Source: CAZMNY01 sp964567745
GTDB taxonomy: Bacteria > Planctomycetota > Planctomycetia > Pirellulales > Pirellulaceae
Assembly (NCBI GenBank): GCA_964567745.1
Contig: CAZMNY010000006.1
Location: 1 to 64,000 of the forward strand
Direction: 5' to 3'
DNA length: 64,000 nucleotides
Position numbers and translations under genes: made by a program. The notes under the pieces are model-generated. The model was not told where the DNA came from. It was given only the letters and a program-made list of their open reading frames with translations, and made no database searches. This document shows positions 18,162 through 27,425 of this stretch, piece after piece (the stretch's first letter is position 1; each line of letters starts with the position of its first letter).

Positions 18162-19472
18162 TTAGAGCCTCCAAGGTTCTCGCAGCGCTTCGGACAGCAT
18201 TCGATTGGCTTGGTCGTCGTCGATAAACGTGTTCGTCGCGTTGTCGTAACGCACTTGTCGGTCCAAGTAGAGCGCGATGTTGGCGGCGTGGCAGGCGATG
18301 TGCGCATTCTTCGCCGCTTCAGCGTTGCCCTTGGTCTGGCGACGTGTCTTCACACAATCGAGGAAATCACGAACATGGAATGTTGCTGGATAGCCGCCTA
18401 TCTCGGCGACGTTTCTTCCGGCAAGCAACTCTGGCGAACTCAACACCATCTTTCCGCTGTCGCCGGCTTCGACCCAGCCGGTTTCGCCCTCGAATCGCAC
18501 TGGACAGGAACCGAGCGGAATCCATCCACGCTCACGGAAAATCAACTCGGTCCCGTTTTCATACCGCGCGACCAACTCTCCGTCTTTCGGTGTGTTGTAT
18601 TCGACCGGCGGAGGACAATCATCGACGGCCCATTGGCAGAGATCGACACAATGCGAGCCCCATTCCAACACGCCTCCTCCCGAAAACGCGCCGACGAATC
18701 CACCGCCTTTTTCGAAGTTGAAGCCGTCCAGCAGTCGCTTGTTGAAGGGACGCCAAGCGGCGGGCCCAAGATACATATCCCAATCGACGACCTCCTGGTC
18801 AGGTTCCGGCTCGGGCGGCAACCAGCCGCTCATCAGCGCCTTCATCCCCATGGGATGGGCATAAACTTTCTTGAGTTTGCCGAGCTTGCCTGTGCGAGCC
18901 AGTTCGCACGCGAAGGCGAAGTGCGGAAGGTTTCGGCGCTGCGTGCCAGCCTGGAATACTCGACCGGTGCGGCGCATCGTGTCCGCGAGAATTAGACTCT
19001 GCGAAATGTTCTTCGTAACCGGCTTCTCACAATACATATCCTTGCCGGCCTTCGCAGCGGTCATGGCTGCGGTGGCGTGCCAGTTCGGTCCGGTGGCGAT
19101 CAACACGGCGTCGATATCACTACGGTCCAACAACTCGCGGAAGTCGCGGTGCGTATCGCACTTCTGATTCCCGTAGTGCTTGTCGACGATCGCTTTGACT
19201 TCGCCGCGTCGTTTTTGTTTGATGTCGCAAACCGCGACGAACTGCACGTCTTTTTGCGGGAGAAAGCAACTGAGGTCGTAGCCGCCGCGTCGACCGATGC
19301 CGATGCCGCCCACGATGATTCGCTCGCTTGGCGGAACGGCCCCGTCTAATCCAAGCGCCGAGCCGGGAATAAACATCGGCGCGGCAACGGTGGCGCTTGC
19401 GGCTGCCGTTTTCAGGAATTGGCGGCGAAGAATAGGCGACGTGCTCTTACTCGTTTTCTGCTTCGACATCAT
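18162..19472 (-). CDS. Tat-exported Gfo/Idh/MocA family oxidoreductase
   Basis: 436 residues. AGGAAG lies 7 bases before the ATG at 19472; a GTG two codons upstream is an alternative. Twin-arginine signal LRRQFLKTAAASATVAAP, then the Rossmann nucleotide-binding segment IIVGGIGIGRRGGYDL, FVAVCDI, IDAVLIATGPNWHATAA, and the family motif CEKPVTKN. The C-terminal part contains EWGSHCVDLCQWA, which carries the conserved His. NAD(P)-dependent sugar oxidoreductase acting in the periplasm with pre-loaded cofactor; substrate unknown. Probably the first gene of a transcript with the HEAT protein. Confidence 0.92.
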   Translation of the reverse strand: MMSKQKTSKSTSPILRRQFLKTAAASATVAAPMFIPGSALGLDGAVPPSERIIVGGIGIGRRGGYDLSCFLPQKDVQFVAVCDIKQKRRGEVKAIVDKHYGNQKCDTHRDFRELLDRSDIDAVLIATGPNWHATAAMTAAKAGKDMYCEKPVTKNISQSLILADTMRRTGRVFQAGTQRRNLPHFAFACELARTGKLGKLKKVYAHPMGMKALMSGWLPPEPEPDQEVVDWDMYLGPAAWRPFNKRLLDGFNFEKGGGFVGAFSGGGVLEWGSHCVDLCQWAVDDCPPPVEYNTPKDGELVARYENGTELIFRERGWIPLGSCPVRFEGETGWVEAGDSGKMVLSSPELLAGRNVAEIGGYPATFHVRDFLDCVKTRRQTKGNAEAAKNAHIACHAANIALYLDRQVRYDNATNTFIDDDQANRMLSEALREPWRL

Positions 19473-19810
19473 GATCACTTCCTAGTGGGTCGACAACCTG
19501 GTCCCGCGTCTTGCCGTGAGCATATCCGCAAAACGATCAAGGTTCCACGCGCAGCGCGGAAACGTCGCAAGATTGTCGCCTTTCCGCCCCAATCTCGATG
19601 TTGCTTGCGACTCCCGAAATACTGGTCGATTCAAGCTTTTTCTTAATCTTGCTCTTAATCTTAATCCCGTCCGAGCAAGCGGTAGCACAGAAAGCTCAAA
19701 GCTGCTTGCGGATCTGGAGTTAAATCAAGATTAGGAGCACCGAGCACGTCGCCTTTCGCTCCGCGAAAGTGGCGCGTGTGCGGCAAGCGCGCGAACGTCC
19801 AACCTTCGCA
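19473..19810. other. Intergenic region with A/T-rich direct repeats and half of a dispersed palindrome
   Basis: No credible gene. It contains a run of short repeats of the type CTTAATCTT between about 19638 and 19670. At 19747-19775 there is a single arm (CCTTTCGCTCCGCGAAAGT and flanks) of the palindrome found complete at 42937-42988. It separates the oxidoreductase promoter from a graveyard of decayed genes. Confidence 0.55.
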
Positions 19811-20041
19811 CTACTTCGCCCGGGTATAGGTGATCTCCATTACCTTGATCATGTCATCCGTACCCGGTGCCGCAACGTACATCGTCATGGTTCTTTTGTC
19901 CGTGCCATAGACGACGATGTTCTTTCCCTTTGAGGGACTTCCGTCCATGCCGACGCTGGACGTGTCGTACGTCATCGTCTTCTTCGCAGCATCATAGGCG
20001 CCGACCTTAGTGATGATGCGGGGGTATTCCGGACCCTTTAT
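19811..20041 (-). pseudogene. DUF1579-like protein, C-terminal fragment
   Basis: The minus-strand frame ending at TAG 19811-19813 reads GPEYPRIITKVGAYDAAKKT, MTYDTSSVGMDG, GKNIVVYGTDKRTMTMYV and finishes MIKVMEITYTRAK. That is the typical end of DUF1579 proteins (MEMY...MEITYTRK). The upstream two thirds are missing: at about 20040 the similarity ends and runs straight into the LamG fragment in another frame. The junction looks like a deletion or rearrangement that fused two broken genes. Confidence 0.7.
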
Positions 20042-21001
20042 GGGGTGCCCCAGAGTGAAATGGAGAACGCACTGCCTGGATCAAGAGTTGAGTCGTTGCC
20101 GCAATCAACGTAACTTTGACCTTGAAAGCTAATCGCTTCGCCGTTCACGCCAGGCGCGAATGTCGCGCCGTGAACCGAGCCATGGTTTTCGTTTCCGCTC
20201 AGATCCTGCACAACCTTTGCGCCCTCCTCATCGACAATCGACTCCGGATCAAACGTCATCCGCAAAACAATCGATGGCTCAAGATCGCTCAACACGATTT
20301 GCAACCGCTGCTCGGGTGTTTTTTTGGTGAGAGAACGGTTTCCTCCGGCTGCTCGCTTCCTAACACCGACTTTGTGCTCGTGTTGTTTGCGCAAGAATTG
20401 GCAGTCGCGTTCGACGTTCGGCTCGCAGAGTTGGGCTGCCCGCGACCTGCGGCCGTTCTCCGTTCATTTCCCCTTCCCAAAGACGCCAAACTGCCGGCGC
20501 GATTGCCAACATCACGATGGCCAGCAAGAGGAACGCGGTGACACCGAGCGCGGACCGCTTCCACGACCGTTGTCTTTCCTCAACACGCGATGACTGGAGT
20601 GGTCTCGTTGCAACTGGTTCCAAGGGCACCAATCGGTACGCCGCCGAATCATCGCCCGCGACGAGTGGCAAAGTGGGCGTAGAAACATGGCTAGCGCCGC
20701 TGGACACGACGTTTTGGTCGGTCCGGTCAGTTCTGATCTGTTGATCGTAGAGTGTCTTCTTTTCGAGATCGAGCAAACAGAGTCTGGCGGACGCCAACTC
20801 TTTGAGAACGAGTTGGCAAAACTCAGAACGCGGTCCGGTTTGAAAGCTGCGAACGTGAGCCATCTGACGATCTGCGGCGGAATCAATGACATCAGGATTG
20901 GCCTCAAAATCTGCGAGCCCTAGCAGACGATAATGTGTGACCGGCTGCTCATCGGGCGGTATCCCGAGCTACTGATGATGAGGATCAAATTCGCCAGCCA
21001 T
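20038..21001 (-). pseudogene. Planctomycete J-like/transmembrane/LamG protein, inactivated
   Basis: Starting at ATG 21001 the product is MAGEFDPHHQ, then TAG at 20969-20971, then LGIPPDEQPVTHYRLLGLAD, FEANPDVIDSAADRQMAH, ELASARLCLLDLEKKTLYD. This is the J-domain-like N-terminus common in Planctomycetes, where the stopped position is normally Trp (LGIPP preceded by W), so one TGG to TAG change explains it. A transmembrane helix follows (ALGVTAFLLLAIVMLAIAPA). The frame then shifts near 20460 into a LamG/concanavalin-like segment (LRMTFDPES, DLSGNENHGSVHGATF, YVDCGNDSTLDPGSAFSISL) that stops at 20038. A nonsense change, a frameshift and a 3' truncation make it a pseudogene. Confidence 0.75.
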
Positions 21002-21227
21002 TGTCATCGCATTTCCGCCGTCTGTTGAGCCCCTTAGAGCATATGCTCCGTCCGTTCGCCTCGCCATCCGAGTGTAGCGATGGCTCTCGACCGATCGACA
21101 GAATCCATGAAACAGACTCCTCCAGCACATGTCGACGGCTGCATTTTCATTTAGGATTTACGCGTAGCGAGACTTAATCGACTAATTCGAATCCAAATCC
21201 GGCAAACCATTCGCGAAGGTTGACAAT

Positions 21228-22763
21228 ATGAAAACTGCATTGCCTTTAGCCTGCTTCTTCGCACTCGTCGTAACATTCTCGCCTTCCATTTGGGCCGACG
21301 ATGTTGTCGACATCGGCTCAAGGCGAGAACTGTTCGTCGATGCCGCCTTGATTGGCAAGCTCGATGGCGTTGAACGAAAACTGCATCACCCGACGCCGCG
21401 CGAAGTTGCGATCACGCATGACGCGCCGTGGGAGGGCGCGGGTAGCGGTTACCACACAGTCATCAAGGATGGCGACCTCTATCGCATGTATCACCGCGGC
21501 TCGGCACTGGGCGTCAAAGACGGCCGGCTGATCATCGGGAAACAGGTTTACTGCTACGCCGAGAGCCGGGACGGCATCACCTTCAGCAAGCCAAAACTCG
21601 GACTCGTCGAGTACAACGGCTCAAAAGACAACAACATCATTTGGGACGGCGTCGGCGTTCACAACTTCGCTCCATTTCTCGACGCCAACCCCGATTGCAA
21701 ACCCGACGCACGATTCAAAGCATTGGCGGGCACGGCAAGAGAAGGCGGATTGTTCGCGTTCAAATCGGCGGACGGAATCCACTGGTCGTTGATACAGAAC
21801 AAACCGGTTGTCACCGAAGGAGCGTTCGATTCGCAGAACCTCGCCTTCTGGGATCCCACTGCAAAAGCGTACCGGGCGTACTTTCGTACGTTTACGAAAG
21901 GAACAACGACCGGCAAAGTCTGGAAGCCGGCAGGGTATCGGGCCGTGCGAGGCGCCACGTCGAAGGACTTTCTTACCTGGGGCGACGAAGCCGATCTGAC
22001 TTATGAAGATTCTCCTGCCGAACACATCTACACGAATCAGATTGCTCCCTACTTTCGCGCTCCGCACATTCTGATTGGCCTGCCAACACGTTACGTCGAA
22101 CGCGGCTGGTCAACGTCGATGCGCAAATTGCCACAACTAAAACATCGAGAGATGCGCTCGAAGGCTCACCTGCGCTACGGAACGGCGCTAACCGAAGCAC
22201 TCGTGATGGCAAGTCGAAACGGAGTGCATTTCGAACGTTGGAACGAGGCGTTCTTCCGACCTGGGATTCAACGTCCCGAAACCTGGCAGTATGGTCAGCA
22301 CTACGTGGCTTGGCACGCGGTGGAAACCAAGTCGTCTCTACCCGGCGCCGCGAGTGAGCTTTCGTTCTACGCCAGTGAAGGCGGTTGGACGGGAGACAGT
22401 AACGCGCTGCGCCGCCACACGCTGCGACTGGACGGATTTGTTTCCGTCCACGGCAAGTGGAATGGGGGCGTGATGACAACCAAACCACTTCGATTCAAAG
22501 GAAAACAGTTGCAATTGAACTTGGCAACATCCGCTGTCGGCAGCGTCCGCGTCGCCATTGAGCACGCCGACGGTCGACCGATCGACGGATTCAGCCTCGA
22601 CGATTGCGACGAAACGTTTGGCGATTCCGTCGAGCGGACGGTTGTCTGGGGCGACTCGACAGACGTCAGCTCGCTCTCCGGCAAACCTGTGCGACTCGTC
22701 TTCGAGGTCAAGGATGGCGATTTGTATTCGTATCAGTTCGTTCAACCACGCGATGAGGGCTAG
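21228..22763 (+). CDS. Secreted five-bladed-propeller glycosidase-like protein
   Basis: 511 residues with signal peptide 1-23 (PSIWADD). After VDIGSRRELFVDAALI the protein shows the layout of GH32/GH43-like propellers common in planctomycetes: HHPTPREV, YRMYHRGS, YCYAESRDGITFSKP, NNIIWDG, GLFAFKSADGIHWSLI, FDSQNLAFWDPTAKAYRAYFR, and VMASRNGVHFERWNEAF. The C-terminal 110 residues form a beta-sandwich-like module. The acidic residues of GH43 are not obvious, so the activity is unproven. Single gene; about 225 bp upstream is free for a promoter. Confidence 0.8.
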   Translation: MKTALPLACFFALVVTFSPSIWADDVVDIGSRRELFVDAALIGKLDGVERKLHHPTPREVAITHDAPWEGAGSGYHTVIKDGDLYRMYHRGSALGVKDGRLIIGKQVYCYAESRDGITFSKPKLGLVEYNGSKDNNIIWDGVGVHNFAPFLDANPDCKPDARFKALAGTAREGGLFAFKSADGIHWSLIQNKPVVTEGAFDSQNLAFWDPTAKAYRAYFRTFTKGTTTGKVWKPAGYRAVRGATSKDFLTWGDEADLTYEDSPAEHIYTNQIAPYFRAPHILIGLPTRYVERGWSTSMRKLPQLKHREMRSKAHLRYGTALTEALVMASRNGVHFERWNEAFFRPGIQRPETWQYGQHYVAWHAVETKSSLPGAASELSFYASEGGWTGDSNALRRHTLRLDGFVSVHGKWNGGVMTTKPLRFKGKQLQLNLATSAVGSVRVAIEHADGRPIDGFSLDDCDETFGDSVERTVVWGDSTDVSSLSGKPVRLVFEVKDGDLYSYQFVQPRDEG

Positions 22764-22883
22764 GTTAAGTTGAACGAGGCGGCGCCGCGTTGGGCGGCAT
22801 GACGTGGTTAGCTGAGAATCTCGCTCACCGAACGAGCAAGCTCCGGAGAGGAGCAGAAGCATGCGCCGAGGAAAACCCCCTCA

Positions 22884-22959
22884 CCCTCTCCCCCAAATCA
22901 TCCGCGGGCATGCCTTCGCGAATTGGGGACATTCTAGCGCGGACATTCGGGGGAGAGGG
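22884..22959. repeat. Inverted repeat CCCTCTCCCCC ... GGGGGAGAGGG
   Basis: Arms CCCTCTCCCCCAAAT (22884-22898) and ATTCGGGGGAGAGGG (22945-22959) are inverted with one mismatch and a 46-bp spacer. The 282-bp gap between the propeller gene and the DUF1501 fragment holds nothing else. A related half-motif (GGGTTAGGGTGAGGG) occurs at about 12665-12679. It may be a dispersed intergenic repeat or a terminator. Confidence 0.55.
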
Positions 22960-23045
22960 AACACGCGCAAGCGATTGGACAACTCTCCAAGACTGGCGCA
23001 CGAAAGCTGGACGATCTTCACGAATTTCGCATGAAGCTTGGGGAA

Positions 23046-23321
23046 TCAAGCAATGATTCCCTGGACGACGTTACCGTAGACGTCGGTGAGCCGAAAATCG
23101 CGCCCGCCGTAATTGAAAGTCAAACGCTCATGATCCAAACCTAGCAAGTGCAGGATGGTGGCGTGCCAATCGTGGATGTGCACTGGATTCTCAACCGCCT
23201 GGTAGCCGAGCCCGTCCGTTGCCCCATACGCCATGCCGCCTTTTACTCCGCCGCCCGACATCCAAATGGTGTAGCCCTTGTTATTGTGGTCGCGCCCAGT
23301 GCCGCTCTGCGCGTATACCTG
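23046..23321 (-). pseudogene. DUF1501 protein, C-terminal 91-residue fragment
   Basis: Reads QVYAQSGTGRDHNNKGYTIW, MSGGGVKGGMAYGATDGLGY, QAVENPVHIHDWHATILHLL, GLDHERLTFNYGGRDFRLTD and so on to a TGA at 23046. It is nearly identical in pattern to the C-terminus of the intact DUF1501 protein at 62551 (GGGVKPGTIYGATDEWGYKA). A TGA at 23322-23324 cuts it off from any upstream sequence, where a full protein would need about 380 more residues. It is a stranded remnant; no partner DUF1553 gene is nearby. Confidence 0.88.
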
Positions 23322-23333
23322 TCACATGAGCCG

Positions 23334-23609
23334 TGCCTGACGGAAGTGCGGCACTCGGGATGCTACGGAGCGAATCGGGAAGTCGATTTTTCGGCGCGGA
23401 TACAAACTCTACGGACAGATAATTTCAGTCGCACGATTCAGAAACTCAGCTACACGTTCACTCGCGATGTCTCGGCGAGACGGATCTCGCTATTCAAACT
23501 CGGCCGCACATTCAGCTACCAGACTCCCAAAATCTCCTGGGGCGATCTGGACGGACTCCTCGAAGAGCGGCGAGCGCCCAAGACTCTCAGGACACTGGCT
23601 ACCGGCTAA
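23334..23609 (+). pseudogene. Unidentified C-terminal protein fragment
   Basis: A frame with protein-like composition (SARIQTLRTDNFSRTIQKLS, YTFTRDVSARRISLFKLGRT, FSYQTPKISWGDLDGLLEER) ending at TAA 23607-23609. It has no start codon or ribosome site of its own. Its beginning coincides with the broken edge of the DUF1501 fragment on the other strand, so it looks like the tail of a gene truncated in the same rearrangement. I do not recognise the family. Confidence 0.35.
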
Positions 23610-23657
23610 GTCCGACCGTCGTTCAAATCGAGCAACGCGCCCTTCTCGACTTGTGAT

Positions 23658-25511
23658 TTAGCGCTTCATTCGTTCTTCGGGGAAGGGAAGCACATGGACG
23701 CGGCGCGCGAATTGGTGCCACGCGTCGGACAATTCCTTGACCACCTGCGGATGCTTCCTAGCCGCGTCGACCGTTTCGCTGCGATCATGAGTCAGGTCGT
23801 ACAATTCCCAATCGATGTCTTCCGCCCGATCGTTGTCGGTGACAATTTTCCAATTGCCTTTCCGCACTGCGGAATGCGTCTCGTGCTGCCAGAAAAGCAA
23901 CCGTTCCTGTGAGCCCTTGCTTGGGTTCTGCAAGTATGGAAGCATGCTGACGCCCTCAAGTGGAGTGCGAAGTTTTCCTTTGTGCATCGAGGGATACTTG
24001 GCGCCGGCCACGTCCAACAATGTTGGCATGACGTCGATGAAGTGAAAGTATTGCTTTGTGACAATCTCGCCCCGTTTGTTGATGCCACTGGGCCAATGCG
24101 CGATCATTGGCGTTGCAATGCCGCCTTCATGAGCAAACTTTTTGAACTTTCGGAATGGCGTATTCGAGTACGCTGCCCAGCACTGTCCTTGCGACGTGGC
24201 CCAACCGCTAAGCTTCTTCCACTGATCGTAATTCGACTTCTTGTATCCAACACCACCGACTTTGTCGTTGTAGGGCCACCGTTCGGGTTCCCTCACGCCA
24301 TCGGGGATGTACTCGCCTTTCTCAAAGCGCGCTTCGGTGTGGTCGTACTTGCCGCCTTCAAAGTGGGTGCCGAAGCGGCCCATTTCGCCAGAACAACCGT
24401 TGTCGGACATGAACATAATCAGGGTATTATCGTAGACGTTGCTGCCTATCAGTTTGTCAGTCAGCCGGCCGATGTTCTCATCCAGATTGTCAATCTGAGC
24501 GTTGTAAATCGCGCGTCGAAACAACACTTCCCGCTTGATGTTCTCTGGCAAGTCGTCCCACTTTGGCAGCACATTGTGTTGGACCCCAGTCTGAAGACCA
24601 GGCATGACTCTCTTGTTGCGGAAGTACCTGACCTCTGGCAACTTTTGGCCAGTGGCGACTAGCCCGAGGGCCTTTTGACGCGTGAGTTTTTTCTCACGCA
24701 TTTGATCCCATCCCCTGCCGTGCTCGGCGATCCAAGACGCGTCATCAAATCTTGCTTCGTACTTCGCAATCAGGTCATCCGGCGCCTCCAACGGAAAGTG
24801 TGGGACGTTGTAAGCCAAGTACAAAAAGAACGGCTGGCCAGGTTGCTGGAGCGCGTCGTCGACATATTCCAACGCGACATCGGTGAAGTAGTCGGTCGTG
24901 TAGAAGTCCTTTTCCGGATGATAAGGATTCTTCAAACTCGTATTGTTGTTTTCGCCAGGGATAACGAGCTTGCCGTCCTGATAGACGTCACAGCCTTTGA
25001 GGACTTTCCAGTAGCTGTCGATATGCGTTCTCACAACCGTCGACCTATCGAAGCCGCGGTTTTCCGGCAATGAATGCGGAGGCGGATTCCTGTGAGCGGC
25101 AACATGCCACTTTCCGGAGACGCACGTTCTGTAGCCCGCTGTCTGCAGTGCTTCGCCAAGCGTCACACATTTTTCATTCAGCGTCCCCTCATAGCCGTCG
25201 CCCCAATCCGCGTACGTCATGAACCCGATGCCGGCTTGATGTTGATAAAGTCCCGTTAACAAGCTGGCTCGCGACGGACAGCAACGCGCGGTGTTATAGA
25301 ACTGACTGAGCCGCACGCCTTGATTGGCAAGACGATCGAGATGAGGCGTTTCGATTTCACCGCCGTAGCAGCCGAGATCAGAATAGCCCAGGTCATCAAC
25401 GAGAATGACGATGATGTTCGGACGAGGAGAGACTGTTTGCGCGAAAGAGTTTGTGGCCAGACAGGCACAGGACAGCAACGCAAGTTTCGAAACGATCGTG
25501 TTCGGCGACAT
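23658..25511 (-). CDS. Secreted sulfatase (arylsulfatase A-like)
   Basis: 617 residues. ATG at 25511 with AAGG about 9 bases upstream; an upstream in-frame ATG at 25541 has no such site. Signal peptide 1-25. Metal pair in VILVDDLGYSDLGCYGGE (Asp39-Asp40), canonical C77-C-P-S-R81 formylglycine motif with ASLLTGLYQHQAG, SGKWHVA, MFMSDNGCSGEMGRFG and the DWELYDLTHDRSETVDAA signature. A long mid-section (about 250-420) contains an insertion typical of the larger planctomycete enzymes. Divergent from the M20 gene. Confidence 0.93.
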   Translation of the reverse strand: MSPNTIVSKLALLSCACLATNSFAQTVSPRPNIIVILVDDLGYSDLGCYGGEIETPHLDRLANQGVRLSQFYNTARCCPSRASLLTGLYQHQAGIGFMTYADWGDGYEGTLNEKCVTLGEALQTAGYRTCVSGKWHVAAHRNPPPHSLPENRGFDRSTVVRTHIDSYWKVLKGCDVYQDGKLVIPGENNNTSLKNPYHPEKDFYTTDYFTDVALEYVDDALQQPGQPFFLYLAYNVPHFPLEAPDDLIAKYEARFDDASWIAEHGRGWDQMREKKLTRQKALGLVATGQKLPEVRYFRNKRVMPGLQTGVQHNVLPKWDDLPENIKREVLFRRAIYNAQIDNLDENIGRLTDKLIGSNVYDNTLIMFMSDNGCSGEMGRFGTHFEGGKYDHTEARFEKGEYIPDGVREPERWPYNDKVGGVGYKKSNYDQWKKLSGWATSQGQCWAAYSNTPFRKFKKFAHEGGIATPMIAHWPSGINKRGEIVTKQYFHFIDVMPTLLDVAGAKYPSMHKGKLRTPLEGVSMLPYLQNPSKGSQERLLFWQHETHSAVRKGNWKIVTDNDRAEDIDWELYDLTHDRSETVDAARKHPQVVKELSDAWHQFARRVHVLPFPEERMKR

Positions 25512-25928
25512 CCTAAATCCCTTGCTAGTCCGTCTCAGCATATTCCATTGCGGTCGCCCGCATCAACTCGCGGAGTTCGGACGCGGCCTTGCCTGCGGCG
25601 ACGGGTTAAACGACTGCGATCTAAGGCGTCTTGTTCGAATCATCCCTGTTTCGCATAGAGTATGACTCGGGGAGCGTTGGGGCTCAATGCAAGCCAAACT
25701 GGATTCGCTGGCAATTCGGACGAACGACCGAGTCGGAGAATCTCGGCGAGCGACCGTTGTAACTAAGACCACCGATCGGCAATTCAACAATGTTCACGAC
25801 GGGTGTACCGAGGCGTCGACGAGAGCGAAGAACATTCGCGGATTGTCAGCAGTTTGATACCATCTGCCGCCACCATAGCGCACAATAAGCCTACACGTCA
25901 GTAGGGGAATCACCGGAATCTTCACCAC
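25512..25928. other. Divergent intergenic region with a dispersed 23-bp repeat
   Basis: About 417 bp between the minus-strand sulfatase and the plus-strand M20 hydrolase. No gene is seen. At 25591-25613 it carries a copy of a repeat with core GCGGCRACGGGTTAAACGA; a second copy lies at 39275-39297 just upstream of another hydrolase. Promoters for both flanking genes must lie here, but I cannot place them. Confidence 0.5.
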
Positions 25929-27281
25929 ATGGTTGGCTTATCAATGATGAAAACCGTTCTTGCCGCGCTGTTCGTACTTTCAATCTCTTTGCCCGTACTG
26001 GCTCAAAGCCCCGCTGGCTTGCGCGAGGCAATCGAAGCCGACTACGAGAATCATCTCTGGCCCTTGTTCGACCACTGGCATCGCAACCCGGAGTTGTCGC
26101 TCGTCGAACACAAGACGGCGGCGCGACTGGCCAAGGAACTGCGTGAGAGTGGTTTTCAAGTGCGAGAAGGTGTCGGAGGAACCGGGGTCGTTGCGATCAT
26201 GGAGAATGGTCCCGGGCCCATGGTCATGATGCGGGCTGATATGGACGGACTCCCTGTGGAGGAAAAGTCTGGGCTCGCCAACGCCTCCAGTGCGAAGCAG
26301 AGAAGTCCAATCACCGGTTTGATGACGCCAGTTATGCATGCCTGTGGCCATGATGTTCACATTACCTCCCTTGTCGGAACCGCTCGGCGAATGGCCGCCA
26401 TGAAGGATCAGTGGTCTGGAACGCTCATGTTGATCGGCCAGCCCGCCGAGGAGCGCGGGCTTGGTGCGAGCGCGATGATGAAAGACCACCTTTGGGAACG
26501 CTTTGGCCGTCCCGATTTCGCCCTCGCCTTCCATGTTTGGTGCGGTGGAGAAGCGGGAAAGCTGGCCGTTTCGGAAGACAGTCCGTACGCAGGCGCTGAT
26601 GCCGTTGACATCATCGTCCACGGAGTTGGCGCCCACGGCGCTTCACCGCATCGAGGCAAGGATCCGATTGTTCTCGCTTCGCAAATCGTTCTCGCGTTGC
26701 AGACGCTAGTTGCTCGCGAACTGCCGCCCCGCGACCCCGGCGTCATCACCGTCGGATCATTCCACGCCGGCTCGAAGCACAATATCATCTCCGATCGCGC
26801 TGTTCTGCAGTTGACGGTTCGCAACACCAGTCCCGAAACCCGCAAGCTGCTGCTCGACGGCATCAAGCGTATTGCCAAGAACCTGGGCCGAGCAGCGGGC
26901 CTGCCGGAAGACAAACTGCCCGAAGTGAAGTTGTCCGAATATTGTCCGCCTACCACCAACGACACCAAGCTCGCTCAGCAAATCCGCAGAACATGGACGA
27001 CAAAGATGGGCGATGACATCATGATGGACAACGATTTTGTCGCCAAACACAGAAAGGGCATGGGCGCCGAAGACTTTCCGTTTTTTACAACGGATCCGCC
27101 CATTCGCAGCGTCTACTTCAACGTCGGCGGAACGCCAAGGGCTGACATCGACGCAGAAGAGGCGGGAGGCCCCAAAGTGCCGTCTCACCACTCGCCACTC
27201 TTCAAAATTTCACCCGAACCCGCCATCAAGACCGGCGTCGAAGCGACCGTCGTGGCGCTGCTGGACTTGATGAAGAAATAG
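25929..27281 (+). CDS. Secreted M20-family amidohydrolase (M20D type)
   Basis: 450 residues with a signal peptide (ending SLPVLAQ). M20D amidohydrolases remove acyl or amino-acid groups from amides (IAA-amino acid hydrolase, hippurate hydrolase and relatives). Metal-binding features are visible: MRADMDGLPVEE at 101-112, HACGHDVH at 137-144, the Glu174-Glu175 pair in PAEERG, and HGASPHRGKDP in the lid domain, with a final HHSPLFKI. The first of two possible starts (25929 and 25944) is used; neither has a strong ribosome site. Convergent with the SDR gene. Confidence 0.9.
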   Translation: MVGLSMMKTVLAALFVLSISLPVLAQSPAGLREAIEADYENHLWPLFDHWHRNPELSLVEHKTAARLAKELRESGFQVREGVGGTGVVAIMENGPGPMVMMRADMDGLPVEEKSGLANASSAKQRSPITGLMTPVMHACGHDVHITSLVGTARRMAAMKDQWSGTLMLIGQPAEERGLGASAMMKDHLWERFGRPDFALAFHVWCGGEAGKLAVSEDSPYAGADAVDIIVHGVGAHGASPHRGKDPIVLASQIVLALQTLVARELPPRDPGVITVGSFHAGSKHNIISDRAVLQLTVRNTSPETRKLLLDGIKRIAKNLGRAAGLPEDKLPEVKLSEYCPPTTNDTKLAQQIRRTWTTKMGDDIMMDNDFVAKHRKGMGAEDFPFFTTDPPIRSVYFNVGGTPRADIDAEEAGGPKVPSHHSPLFKISPEPAIKTGVEATVVALLDLMKK

Positions 27282-27425
27282 GGCGGTCTGCGAGCGCACC
27301 GGATGCGCCGATCGAGTCAAGGAGATCCTTCAGCTTTCAAGGCCGGCGATTTAGGCTAGTGAGTTTTGCCAGGCGCCTGCGCGTTCCCCCGAACGGGGCG
27401 CAACATAACAGCCCAGCGGAAATGC

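Noticed and set aside
20969..20971. In-frame TAG considered as recoded (pyrrolysine-like) codon
   Set aside because: The family has Trp here (TGG to TAG by one change), and the same gene also has a frameshift and a truncation; decay is the simpler explanation.
27380..27396. CCCCGAACGGGG palindrome between convergent M20 and SDR genes as a terminator
   Set aside because: Only four base pairs with no T-run; too little to call.
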